From Halichondria panicea (lineage: Eukaryota; Porifera; Demospongiae; Suberitida; Halichondriidae): a stretch of 64,000 nt of DNA. Position numbers and translations under genes: made by a program. Location of the stretch: assembly GCF_963675165.1 (NCBI RefSeq), contig NC_087377.1, positions 2,882,978-2,946,977 of the forward strand, written 5' to 3'. This document shows, piece after piece, positions 1 to 10,439 of the stretch (its first letter is position 1; the number at the start of each line of letters is the position of its first letter). The notes under the pieces are model-generated. The model worked only from the letters and a program-made list of their open reading frames with translations. It was not told the origin of the DNA and did no database searches.

Positions 1-385
1 TGCATTCAGAGGTTGTTATAATTATTATAGCCAAGTTGATTTTTTGTGGCTCAAAAATTGTTTTAAACAGCGTGGTGCTATACCGAACACACCATCTAGT
101 CACTATACTCACCGTGACAATTTGTTGTGCACAATGATTGCCACCACGATACTGGGGAGCCTGATACTGCGGAGCACTATACTGTGGGGCCACTTGGTTC
201 ACATGCTGTATTGGAGCACTTGGCACTACAGGAGCTTGTGGAGGTTGGACCACTTGTTGTATGGTGGCAGGCTGTTGTTCGGCTGCAAGTAGAAAGTAGT
301 TGGTTGCAAGTTGCTGTGGAGCTCCATACTGTTGCTGAACACTTGGAGGTGCTTGTGCCACAGTTAGAAGCTGCTCTGTGTCCAT
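1..385 (-). CDS. CD225/dispanin-like gene, first exon only (B0, cut by window start)
   Basis: Exon 1 of a minus-strand gene runs from an ATG at 383-385 to a GT donor just below 113 (273 nt, phase 0). It is nearly identical to exon 1 of the complete gene at 2605-3445, and the remaining membrane-spanning exons lie before the window. The product starts MDTEQLLTVAQAPPS and is rich in Gln, Pro and Tyr (QAPQY-type motifs), the usual disordered cytosolic tail of this family. Upstream sequence is not in frame with the coding frame here, which supports this ATG as the real start in all B copies. It sits head to head with the plus-strand gene at 649, 263 bp away. Family assignment rests on the paralogue that carries the CD225 domain. 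Confidence 0.7.
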   Translation of the reverse strand, partial: MDTEQLLTVAQAPPSVQQQYGAPQQLATNYFLLAAEQQPATIQQVVQPPQAPVVPSAPIQHVNQVAPQYSAPQYQAPQYRGGNHCAQQIVTVSIVTRWCVRYSTTLFKTIFEPQKINLAIIIITTSEC

Positions 386-648
386 AACTATATCGTCCAG
401 ACTCCTGGAGAATAATTCACTACAATTAACTGTTTGTCATAACTGTTGTAGTCTAGACATGTATGCATGTGACACTACACGGGTAATGCGGTATGTGGTA
501 AAGATCATTAACTCGCCATCCACAAAATCACTTGCATAAGTGCCTCATAGGATAGTTGGGCGGAGGCTTCAATATCTATCAACTTAGCAGTCTACAAATT
601 CAATTTAGTCTTGTATACGCAAACACAAACAGTATAAGGATCTTTAAG
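386..648. promoter_or_regulatory. Shared divergent promoter region (B0/A1)
   Basis: This 263-bp interval separates two start codons that face away from each other. Much of the same sequence is found again upstream of the second pair (3446-3672 and 4834-4862), where it has been split by an insertion. No clear TATA box was recognised. A bidirectional promoter is inferred from gene arrangement and from conservation between the duplicated units. Confidence 0.45.
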
Positions 649-1773
649 ATGGCTCAACTGACAAATGGTGAGCCAGAGAGTGATGACCTGTGTGTATGCA
701 TAGACTGCTGCAGAGTTAGCCTCAGCAGATCAAGATTGTTAATATTTACTGAGTATAGCATTATTTTGCAATATAGCATTGTGTCAAATTCACACAATGA
801 TTATGTGTATTACTATCTATGTCTCAACTTTGTATGCAGCTCCTCCACCCATCTACGATGAGGTCAAAGAAAAGCGCGCTGAAACCGTGGCTCAACAACC
901 ACCCCAACAACCGACTCAACAACCGCTCCCCTCTGGACAGGTTTTCTACTCTGCACAGCAGCCGCAGGTGGTCCCCGGCACTGTTTATCAAATGCCCTAC
1001 CAAATCCCTCAAATGTATCAGCAGGTAAACGTTTGTGATAAAGTTTTGCTTGACATGCAGTTGAAAGTAATCTGCATGGAGAAGAATTGAACAACTGCAT
1101 GATGTGTTTCTGCAGTTATAATAGATTAAAACCTCTCTGTACAGGTTGAGGCTGCAATGGGCAAGCCCCCTTACCCTGGTCCCAGTGATTACTTCATTTT
1201 GAGCCTGGTTACCATGATCATGTGTGGATTACTCAACATCACCTCTCTCACGATTGGCATTCCAGGACTTGTGTTTGCAAGCTTGGTAACAGACTATTGT
1301 CTTATATATTTTACACGAGTGTTTATACGAATAATGCATGCATGGGCTGTGACGGCCTATATAGACGCATCCCATTTCAGGTATACCGAAACTGAATGCT
1401 TCTTCCTTATAGTCGTTAACATAAAATAATAATCACTTAAAAAGCACATGACAGCATGTTATTGCGTCAATGCAGAATCAATTACCATGATTGTTTAGGA
1501 ACTAATAATTATCTCACAAACAACAATGTGAAATGTGAAGAATGATTGTTTATTTTGTAACTGCATGCGTGTCCTCCTTTTTTAATTATACAGAGCAACC
1601 ACAATCGCACAGCCAACAAGAACTACCACAATGCCAAGAGGTACTCCAACTATGCCCTGGGGCTGGTCTTAGCCAACATCATCTACACCCTCCTGTTGGG
1701 TGTCATTTTGACTGGAGTTGCCGTGGGGATTGGCTCTCGCTGCTACAATTGCTATAATTACTACTACGGCTGA
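649..1773 (+). CDS. CD225/dispanin-like two-TM protein (A1), complete
   Basis: Four exons join in frame: 649-691, 840-1024, 1145-1285 and 1594-1773, giving 182 aa. The N-terminal half is Gln/Pro-rich and carries PPIY at about residues 17-20, a PPxY motif of the kind bound by WW-domain ubiquitin ligases in IFITM-like proteins. The CD225 part has a first hydrophobic segment at about 93-123 (after PYPGPSDY), then a conserved polar loop with NKNYHNAKRYS, then a second TM at about 144-168, ending in a short Cys/Tyr/Asn tail. The intron falls between the first hydrophobic segment and the loop, the same place as in the B genes. Known relatives restrict membrane fusion or act in vesicle membranes; the role here is not shown. 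A1 converges with B1 and diverges from B0. Confidence 0.82.
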
Positions 1774-1905
1774 TAATTTCTGAGAACACTATACTTATAT
1801 GAAACTGAAAGGAACAGAATTAAGTAGTAGAGTAAACAAAATTGTATAGAGTGTATAGCTTTTAGCTTTTAGTGTATCATTACATGGTGCATTTGTACAA
1901 GCATA

Positions 1906-2181
1906 AGGCCACTCCAAGTGATACTCTGGTTTCTGGTCCACCGCCCGCATCAGATTTTATTCTTGGATTTCTATCTCATTATTGGATTTCTATCTCATTA
2001 TTTCTACTACGCATGCGCAGAATGATCCATGTGGTACAAAATAGTGTGATAATGATATTCATTTGCAAAATAATGAGATTCATAAGGTGAAATTGATAAT
2101 GACATAATGAGAAAAGCCGCCCGCCCGCATGCAATTAGAAAAACTTCAGGACCAGAAACCAGAGTGTCACTTGGAGTGGCC
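1906..2181. mobile_element. 276-bp MITE derived from the 3.6-kb transposon at 46362-49981
   Basis: The element begins AGGCCACTCCAAGTGATACT and ends with the inverted copy, flanked by TA on both sides (1904-1905 and 2182-2183). Its left part matches the inverted right end of the transposon at 46362-49981, and its right part matches the inverted left end, so it is an internal-deletion derivative. The duplicated CD225 unit has the uninterrupted site near 6138-6146, which proves insertion and gives TA as the target duplication. It lies between two convergent genes and encodes nothing. Confidence 0.9.
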
Positions 2182-2483
2182 TAATCCATGATGTTTGTAT
2201 AACATGTTTACAGTTAAGTGTGTTCCATTCATTAAAAAAAACAATAATTCTAGGAAATGTAACAATATTCTGCCTACATGTATCTATCTATCTAGCTAGG
2301 TTCGTTTTGTCTAAAAATCGTTTGCTTGTATAATTATATATACAACACATGCATAAGTAACTATAATTCTGTTTCATCAGCTTTCATTGATTTCTTGCTC
2401 TTATCTTAGCGTCCATAACCATACCTATAGTATCTGCAAGAGTATCCTGTGCAGGGGTCAAGCATAATTAATATATAATTATA

Positions 2484-2612
2484 CACTGTAAAGAATGATT
2501 GAAAAAAAGTGCGGTGGACACACTAAAACCGTCGCATATAGCACGCTTTTTTGAGAGTGTGCTATATGCGACGGTTTTAGTGTGCTCACCGCACTTTTTT
2601 TTTTTTACAGTG
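2484..2612. mobile_element. 129-bp hairpin MITE with TA target duplication
   Basis: Termini are CACTGTAAA and TTTACAGTG, flanked by TA. The interior is an almost perfect inverted repeat around 2545, with arms containing ACTAAAACCGTCGCATATAG. The second CD225 unit lacks it (near 6424-6427), so it inserted after the duplication. Its right end reaches into the last codons of gene B1 and supplies that gene's stop codon. Confidence 0.88.
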
Positions 2613-3445
2613 TAGTAGAATTATTATACTGAATCAGTACTTGTGTTGCATCATGTACACAAATATTGTTACCTCCATAATAGGGGCAGCTCTTGAGTAC
2701 CGGAATCATAGCCCCAGTGAGGACAATGGCAATCATGAGAGCAAACACTATGGCTCCAATAACCAGGTAGACTGCACACACTCCCAGTCTGCGGCCCTCC
2801 TTGATCTTGCCTGCAGCAGTCGCCCCTTTGCTCTGCAGAGCCGCAACACACAGCAATTAAGAGGTTACAACATTAGTACTCCGAAAATTTATAAGCACAC
2901 ATTAAGTATACCTTCACAGACAATATGATAGCTGGAACTGTACAGAAGAGACTCCCAACGGAGAAAACTCCACAGATAATTGCCAAGGTAACCGTCAGAG
3001 CAAGGTAGTTGTTTGGTTTGTAGTTGAAGTCGGGCAGATACGTATGACCAGTGTTCTGCGTGTATTCAGAGGTTGTTATAATTATTACAGCCAAGTTGAT
3101 TTTTTGTGGCTCAAAAATTGTTTTAAACAGCGTGGTGCTATACCGAACACACCATCTAGTCACTATACTCACCGTGACAATTTGTTGTGCACAATGATTG
3201 CCACCACGATACTGGGGAGCCTGATACTGCGGAGCACTATACTGTGGGGCCACTTGGTTCACATGCTGTATTGGAGCACTTGGCACTATAGGAGCTTGTG
3301 GAGGTTGGACCACTTGTTGCATGGTGGCAGGCTGTTGTTCGGCTGCAAGTAGAAAGTAGTTGGTTGCAAGTTGCTGTGGAGCTCCATACTGTTGCTGAAC
3401 ACTTGGAGATGCTTGTGCCACAGTTAGAAGCTGCTCTGTGTCCAT
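2605..3445 (-). CDS. CD225/dispanin-like two-TM protein (B1), complete
   Basis: Three exons, 3173-3445, 2912-3055 and 2605-2832, all joined in phase 0, give 214 aa. Residues 1-91 are Gln/Pro/Tyr-rich; the CD225 part has a first hydrophobic stretch at about 108-136 with two cysteines (ICGVFSVGSLFC), a basic loop (GKIKEGRR) and a second TM at about 157-183. Compared with B2 a 2-bp loss (GTATAC versus GTAC) shifts the last codons, so B1 reads on for about ten residues and stops inside the MITE at 2484-2612. The frame stays open for 45 codons above the chosen ATG, but this is not conserved in B0, so the lower ATG was chosen. Confidence 0.8.
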
Positions 3446-3672
3446 AACTATATCGTTCAGATTCCTAATATTCTGGAGAATAATTAACTGTTTGTCATAA
3501 CTGTTGTAGTCAGACATGTATGCATGTGACACTGCACGGGTAATGCGGTATGTGGTAAAGATCATTAACTCGCCATCCACAAAATCACTTGCATAAGTGC
3601 CTCATAGGATAGTTGGGCAGACCCTTCAATATCTATCAACTTAGCAGTCTACAAATTCAATTTAGTCTTGTA

Positions 3673-4833
3673 TAACCCTTTCCAGGTCAATCGCACACAA
3701 TCTGGAACCTGGAACAGTTCCATCCAGAGGAGGTCGGGACATCACTTGAACTTTCACTAATTATGACCTTTTAATGACATTCCAGGCCAAATTGCTTTTC
3801 GTTTTTGCTGACTCAGCAATAGAACACGACTGGATCTAGCTAGAATGGCTATTATGTGCTGATAGGGTTAGGTCCAGCAACCATCACAGACACCAAACAC
3901 AACTAGTTGTCAACAGATTCAGCGACAGAAAGCGTGCAAAAACATTATCTCATAAATCAGTCGCCCTCTATAACATAGACTCGTGATTAGGCCGTCCAAC
4001 TTTTAGAGGGCGGCTAAAATATGAGACTAGCTGAAGCCATTACTGCTGAGTCAGCAAAAAAGAAAAGCAATTTGGCCTGGAATGTCATTAAAAGGTCATA
4101 ATTAGTGAAAGTTCAAGTGATGTCCGACCTCCTCTGAGTTCCTAGTTTGCATCTGAGCCCAACCCACCAAATTAGCTTGATGTTAATAATAATAATAACA
4201 ATAATATATATCTTTACAGTGATATTATACAGTGTGATAGTAGTGGCATATTTAAAATAAAGCTATAGAGTCACTGAAAGCTTGGACCATTTAAGGAACA
4301 GCTTGGTAATTATATATATACATATTTATATTATACATGTTATCACCGCCCCCAATGAAGTGGCTATGGCTTGTAGAGATGGCTGTGCACAAACTAACCA
4401 TCGATTTTATGCCTTGCTGCTGCCTCGATGGAAGTATGTGTGGCCTTTAAAAGCTGCACTCTGGTCAACTAAGCTGCTTAGAAAGCATGTAGACTATTGT
4501 AGAGCTTGTGTCCACTTGTGAAGTGCCTGTGTACACAAATGGCTTGCTGCTTCCGCTTTGAAAGTATTCTATGGCTACCAAGATAGTCCAGAGGGTCTAC
4601 CAATGGATACTACTCAGTCCTACATGCTGTATAGCTTGTTTTAAACCTTTTTTTTTTTTTTTTTTAAGTGTCCTAATTGAACTGCTCAGCAGAACTTCAA
4701 AGGATAATCGCATTCATGATACTATCCAATCTGCCACAGAATCCAATATCATGCAACATTCACAAGTTGATAGCACGCTCCCTCCCAGATTGTTGTTGTA
4801 AAATTTACAACAATTTGACCAGTAAAGGATGTG
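3673..4833. other. Block of about 1.16 kb inserted in the B1/A2 divergent promoter
   Basis: Upstream of A1, CTTGTATA runs straight into the CAAACACAAACAG stretch before the ATG. Upstream of A2 the same two parts are separated by this block. It holds the foldback at 3725-4136, then about 0.7 kb of AT-rich sequence with a T-run near 4647 and no coding sequence I can support. It increases the distance between the divergent ATGs from 263 bp to about 1.4 kb. Confidence 0.7.
3725..4136. mobile_element. Foldback element with terminal inverted repeats of about 95 bp
   Basis: The left arm starting CAGAGGAGGTCGGGACATC is repeated in inverted form ending at 4136; the arms match over roughly 95 bp with few differences. 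The middle (about 3825-4040) is unrelated to the arms and non-coding. A similar CAGAGGAGGT terminus occurs in other foldbacks of the window, for example near 32298. Confidence 0.82.
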
Positions 4834-4862
4834 CAAACACAAACAGTATAAGGATCTTCAAG

Positions 4863-6001
4863 ATGGCTCAACTGACAAATGGCGAGCCAGAGAGTGATGA
4901 CCTGTGTGTATGCATATAGACTGCTGCAGAGTTAGCCTCAGCAGATCAGGATTGTTAATATTTACTGAGTATAGCATTATTAATTTTTGCTATAATCTAT
5001 AAAATATATATAGCATTGTGTCAAATTCACACAATGATTATGTGCATTACTATCTATATGTCTCAACTTTGTATGCAGCTCCTCCACCCACCTACGATGA
5101 GGTCAAAGAAAAGCGCGCTGAAACCGTGGCTCAACAACCAACTCAACAACCACCCTCCACTGGACAGGTTTTCTACTCCACACAGCAGCCGCAGGTGGTC
5201 CCCGGCACTGTTTATCAAATGCCCTACCAAATCCCTCAAATGTATCAGCAGGTGAACGTTTGTGATAAAGTTTTGCTTGACATGCAGTTGAAATAATTAT
5301 AACATAACTGCATGGAGAAGAATTGAACAACTGCATGATGTGTTTCTGCAGTTATAATAGATTAAAACCTCTCTGTACAGGTTGAGGCTGCAATGGGCAA
5401 GCCCCCTTACCCTGGTCCCAGTGATTACCTCATTTTGAGCCTGGTTACCATGATCATGTGTGGATTACTCAACATCACCTCTCTCATGATTGGCATTCCA
5501 GGACTTGTGTTTGCAAGCTTGGTAACAGACTATTGTCTTATATGTTTTACACGAGTGTTTATACGAATAATGCATGCATGGGCTGTGACGGCCTATATAG
5601 ACGCATCCCATTTCAGGTATATCGAAACTGAATGCTTCTACCTTATAGTCGTTAACATAAAATAATAATCACTGAAAAAGCACATGACAGCATGTTATTG
5701 TGTCAATGCAGAATCAATTACCATGAGATTGTTTAGGAACTAATAATTATCTCACAAACAACAATGTGAAATGTGAAGAACGATTGTTTATTTTGTAACT
5801 GCATGCGTGTCCTCCTTTTTTAATTATACAGAGCAACCACAATCGCACAGCCAACAAGAACTACCACAATGCCAAGAGGTACTCTAACTACGCCCTGTCT
5901 TAGCCAACATCATCTACACCCTCTTGTTGGGTGTCATTTTGACTGGAGTTGCCGTGGGGATTGGCTCTCGCTGCTACAATTGCTATTACTACTACGGCTG
6001 A
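4863..6001 (+). pseudogene. CD225/dispanin-like gene A2, second TM lost by a 7-bp deletion
   Basis: The exons match A1: 4863-4905, 5079-5251, 5381-5521 and 5832 onward. The last exon lacks 7 bp present in A1 (A1 reads GCCCTGGGGCTGGTCTTAG, A2 reads GCCCTGTCTTAG), so the frame hits TAG at 5901-5903 right at the start of TM2. The remainder, which would encode TM2 and the tail to 5999-6001, is still recognisable. The predicted product of about 155 aa keeps the PPxY tail and first hydrophobic segment. It is either a recent pseudogene or a truncated one-TM variant; splice sites and the rest of the frame look intact. Confidence 0.8.
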
Positions 6002-6440
6002 TAATTTCTGAGAACACTATACTTATATGAAACTGAAAGTTAAAAGGAACAGAATTAAGTAGTAGAGTAAACAAACTTATATAGAGTATAGCTTTTAGCT
6101 TTTAGTGTATATCATTACATGGTGCATTTGTACAAGCATAATCCATGATGTTTGTATAACATGTTTACAGTTAAGTGTGTTCCATTCATTAAAAAAAACA
6201 ATAATTCTAGGAAATGTAACATTATTCTGCCTACATGTATCTATCTATCTAGCTAGGTTCGTTTTGCTTGTATAATTATATATACAACACATGCATAAGT
6301 AACTATAATTCTGTTTCATCAGCTTTCATTGATTTCTTGCTCTTATCTTAGCGTCCATAACCATACCTATAGTATCTGCAAGAGTATCCTGTGCAGGGGT
6401 CAGGGGTCAAGCATATATAATTATAGTAGAATATACTGAA

Positions 6441-7467
6441 TCAGTATACTTGTGTTGCATCATGTACACAAGTATTATTATTACCTCCATAATAGGGGCA
6501 GCTCTTGAGTACCGGAATCATAGCCCCAGTGAGGATAATGGCAATCATGAGAGCAAACACTATGGCTCCAATAACCAGGTAGACTGCACACACTCCCAGT
6601 CTGCGGCCCTCCTTGATCTTGCCTGCAGCAGTCGCCCCTTTGCTCTGCAGAGCCGCAACACATGCAATTAAGAGGTTATAACATTAGTACTCCGACAATA
6701 TAAGCACATTAAGTATATATGAAATATTGTACCTTCACAGACAATATGATAGCTGGAACTGTACAGAAGAGACTCCCAACAGAGAAGATACCACAGATAA
6801 TTGCCAAGGTAACTGTCAGAGCAAGGTAGTTGTTTGGTTTGTAGTTGAAATCTGCGGGTTGATATATGCGACCAGGACTCTGCATAGGAAAGTACAGCCA
6901 ATAAATAGCTATTATTTTGTGTAGGAAGTTTTGCAATGTGAAAGGATAACCGTGTAAGAACATGCAGTATTTGATTATGAATAGCAAGAAAATATTGTGA
7001 GACTGCACACGTACACTTCATTGTTTTGAGTAGCAATCGCTGCTTACAGTATATTACTTGTTACAGCAACCAATCCACAACAAAAACACACTGTATCTCA
7101 CCATTGCTATCTGTACAACGCCTCCTTGCTGTGCAGAATAAGACACCTGATTTCCATGATACTGGGGAGCCTGACCATGCAACTGCAGAGGCTGATACTG
7201 TGGAGCCTGGCCATGAAACTGCAGAGGCTGATACTGGGGAGCCTGACCATGAAACTGCAGAGGCTGATACTGTGGAGCATACACTTGTTGTGGGGTCACT
7301 TGGTTCACATTCTTTATTGGGGCTGCTTGCATTATAGGAGCTTGCTGAGGTTGGACCACTTGTTGCATGGTGGCAGGCTGTTGTTGGTATTGGGTAGCAA
7401 GCTGCTGGGAGTTCCCTGGTTGTTGCAGACACACCACTACACCAGGATGATTAGCGCTTGTAGACAT
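6441..7467 (-). CDS. CD225/dispanin-like two-TM protein (B2), complete
   Basis: Exons 7102-7467, 6733-6879 and 6441-6644 join in phase 0 into 238 aa. The N-terminal 122 residues start MSTSANHPGVVV and contain three to four copies of a 12-residue unit of the type APQYQPLQFHGQ. The first hydrophobic segment follows FNYKPNNY, then the loop GKIKEGRR and TM2, ending ATQVY. TM parts are almost identical to B1, but the N-terminal exon has diverged much more, mainly through the repeat. No plus-strand partner is found next to it. Confidence 0.8.
7158..7276 (-). repeat. 36-bp in-frame minisatellite in exon 1 of B2
   Basis: Units of 36 bp containing GATACTGGGGAGCCTGACCA recur about three times. Each unit codes for 12 residues, so copy-number change keeps the frame and alters only the length of the disordered tail. 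Confidence 0.85.
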
Positions 7468-8544
7468 GGTTAGAAGTTAATTTATTCTTGTGTCTTTAGT
7501 AGTTGTATTTGGGGGGGTATACAGCAGCGCAGCATCTGACATGATTCACATCAGCACTGTGGTTCCTAGGCCGAGTTGTCTCTAAAATAACGCCATGTCA
7601 CCTGTTTTCAGGCCGATTTTGTTTTATAGAACAAAGTCCGTTGGCGGCCTAGCGTAAGCGTTATTTTAGTGACAACTCGACGGGAACAAGGCTGATGAGC
7701 GCTGTAAATTGTGCAGAGAAGGCGAAAAGCTGGGAAGCCAAGAAATGCTTGAAACAGGTTCTCATGAGCCTAAAGAAATGCCTATTTAAAATCACGATAT
7801 AATTATAAATTATCTGCTCTTCTTGCTATACCCTCGATTGCAGGCCGCTGCTTCAAACTTGTGCAGTTAGTGCCGCTGCCAAATTCATAGTTAAGCATAA
7901 TGCCCGAGAACTTCATGACATCTTTCTGGTATTTCAGTTTTTGTGGCCTATAACAAGTACAGGCCCTGAAAATTATGCTTTTTTTACCCGGCCATTATTC
8001 ATTCTTGAAAAATGTGCCTATTATTCTCATAGATTACGATGTACGTATATTCTCAAATTATTCCTGTGACATAACAATTATAGAGAAAATTGAGACGTAT
8101 ATAATTATTATTGGATATTTTCCCCGTAAATTCCTGAATTTTATCAGTGAAATCGAAATCGAGGGTAGCATGCAAGAGCAAGATTTGAATGGTAATGTAT
8201 TGATGATGGAAAATTTTTTTGAGGGTCATATTAAAATGTGTATTTAATTTGAAGTTAGTGTGTGTGTATCAGTATTTTTTGGCTTCCCTTCTCCTCCCTT
8301 TCACAGCAGAGTGCGGTTATATAGGAGGAAGAGCCAAAATTATACGTGACTGTGTAGTTGGAGAGCCCATGCATTTTTTTAATACACCTCATTTCAGTTT
8401 GTGTGGCCTAACACAAGTGCTACATATAATTGACTAAGATTCTAAACAGTGTCCTAAAACAGTCGCTAGACTCTAGCTTAATTATTATATGCATGCATGC
8501 TAAATGTTATAGTGTTTCATGTGTACTGTATTCATGGCTGTCTC
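7468..8544. other. Intergenic region with one foldback
   Basis: No supported gene. A foldback lies at about 7561-7690: GAGTTGTCTCTAAAATAACG is followed some 100 bp later by its inverted copy. The rest is AT-rich and without repeats I can name. Confidence 0.55.
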
Positions 8545-8790
8545 TTAGTTGAGTAGCTTCTGCAACAGTAGTTTCATCAAAAGTTTCTTGGTAGCTGCTG
8601 CCCCACCTGTATATATACGGAATAGAAATTCCTCATACAACATAAAAAACTATATACAACATGCATTTGAGCTGGAATGCACACATGCATGCATACATAC
8701 TCCAACCAAGTTTAATAATATTTCTTACCATCAGAGATTTGACAAGCCAATGGTTGTGCTCCATCAAGTGATTCATTCTGGCACATTTTC
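8545..8790 (-). pseudogene. Relic of small secreted-peptide gene (S0): two 3' exons
   Basis: A terminal exon at 8545-8606 (acceptor after TATATACAG, stop TAA) codes for GGAAATKKLLMKLLLQKLLN, a Lys/Leu-rich tail. Above it an exon ending at 8729 reads KMCQNESLDG..LACQISD up to a GTAAG donor, matching the Cys-containing exon of the gene at 10440-10988 (KCSDESL...YCKIL). No signal-peptide exon was found above it and the frame at its 5' edge does not match, so it is probably a fragment. Confidence 0.45.
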
Positions 8791-10439
8791 GTAATGACAG
8801 TCGTCTTTAGCTCTGTTCCAAGTACATGCATGCATGCAGAAATTATGAGAGAAATGCATGGTGCATGGAATAGCATATAGTATAGCTCCAGCTATATAAT
8901 TATGCCTTGCATGGTTAGGCCCTGATAAATAATGCTTTTTTTTTCACTCTATTCTTCAATTCTTGAAAAATGTGCCTCTCTGATTTTTCCCAAAAAATGT
9001 GACATAACAAAATTAAGACGTAGAAATAAACACAACATACAACTGACTCAAGACATAATTAATAATTATATCGTGTAATTGCATTAACTGATCCATAACT
9101 AAAAGGGCGGCTGATTCATGAGACTAAATATTCACCTTCAGCCATTTTTTGCCATGATAACATCGTTATGCAAAACTTAATGTAATGATCTTTACCAAAA
9201 GTGGACATTGGACACCTAAAAATTATAATTTATCAGGCCTAGCTTTGGTGCATGCGCATGATGCGCATCAAGCGAGGTATATTATATACATTTTTAGAAA
9301 ATGCTTGTAGTAATACTGCAATCTGATAGGTCACTGAGAGGTCCATTATTTCACTTATGGACCTGAGGTCTTCTAAGTAGGTCTATTATACTGATTATGC
9401 CTACAGGCAAGATGATGTCAAGATTAACTTGTATGGAACATGGCAACACATCACACAGTTTATGTTGAAGTCATAGTAACGATGATACAGTGCATCATTA
9501 AAAATTAATTTTTTTTTAAAGTTTTGCGTTCTGCAGTGTGCCGCTTTGCAGCTTTTATCTCTCTCTTGCAGCTACAATAGCTAGTGCTCTAGTGCAGAGC
9601 TATAACTACTATGACAATAGCAACTTTTTATTTGCAATGCGTGATTCTCAAGAAACAGAAACTGCCTTCATCAATGTGAGTTTTTTTATGTAGACTAGCC
9701 AGAGCAAAGCTTTAACGTTGCTTGAGGCTTGTAGAAACTCTTGGTTTCAGAGTCTTCTTTGTGCTAATATAGCCTAGCTTGCTTAGCACTATTCTAAACC
9801 AGTTATAGGCCTCGTCAACGGTCACTATGGAGTTTTGAGACCCTCAGGCCCTTAGTAGCACCCTCGCTACGCTCGAGATGCTACAGCCTCGGGCCTTCAG
9901 GTCTCAAAACCCCATAGAGACCTTGGACTCAGTCTATAACTATTATATAGTGTGTGTGTGTAGACTGCTATACAGCTGCTCAAGGCAATGAAGTGTAAGT
10001 AAAAGTTTCTATAGGCTTCTATAGTCATGTTTTCTCAATTAATGGTTTGGATTTGCAAAATAATGCTTCGTTCTTGAGTTATGCCTAGTTTTGCTTACTT
10101 GGAATGCCATTGCAGCCTTTTCAGAAGAGTACGTAGAAAAACTTGGCCATGGAGTGCATGTTGCTACTCTATACTTAGTATAGTTATAGCTCTGCATGTA
10201 CTAGAACGCTAGCTATTGGTAGATGCATGCAGGAGTGAGGAAAGAGCTGTATGGAGGCTCTGCTGATGCAGCCATAATAATTTTAGACTTAGACTTTTGG
10301 CATGATCCTTTTTAACAACAATCACGTCGATCATCATCATCAAAGCTGCATGCTAATATAGCTATATCGCTTTCAGTGACACCTCTATGCACCGAGGCAT
10401 CCGTCCCAACGGTGCTTTCATTTATATATAATTATAATG
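8791..10439. other. Repeat-rich intergenic region
   Basis: Contents: a hairpin at about 9822-9925 (arms containing TATGGAGTTTTGAGACC) and a copy of repeat family R at about 9945-10430, with a further R-derived piece near 9585-9650. A short open stretch at about 9586-9698 is flanked by AG and GTGAG, but part of it is R sequence, so no gene is called. Confidence 0.55.
9945..10430 (+). repeat. Repeat family R, copy 1
   Basis: Shares with the copies at 20295, 54414 and 56151 a (TG)n start, the segment TGCCTAGTTTTGCTTACTTG, AACGCTAGCTATTGGTAG, TTTTTAACAACAATCA and a terminal part with CACCGAGGCATC and a GC-rich hairpin (CCGCGG-like). It has no coding sequence and looks like a non-autonomous DNA element. 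Confidence 0.7.

Noticed and set aside
3446-3580. N-terminal extension of B1 above the chosen ATG
   Set aside because: The frame is not conserved in B0, where upstream sequence is out of frame, and it overlaps the conserved promoter region.
7975-8247. Open frame of about 90 codons in intergenic sequence
   Set aside because: AT-rich composition, no homology, no splice partners; likely chance.
9586-9698. A 37-codon open exon with AG and GTGAG borders (+)
   Set aside because: About half of it is repeat R sequence and no partner exon was found.
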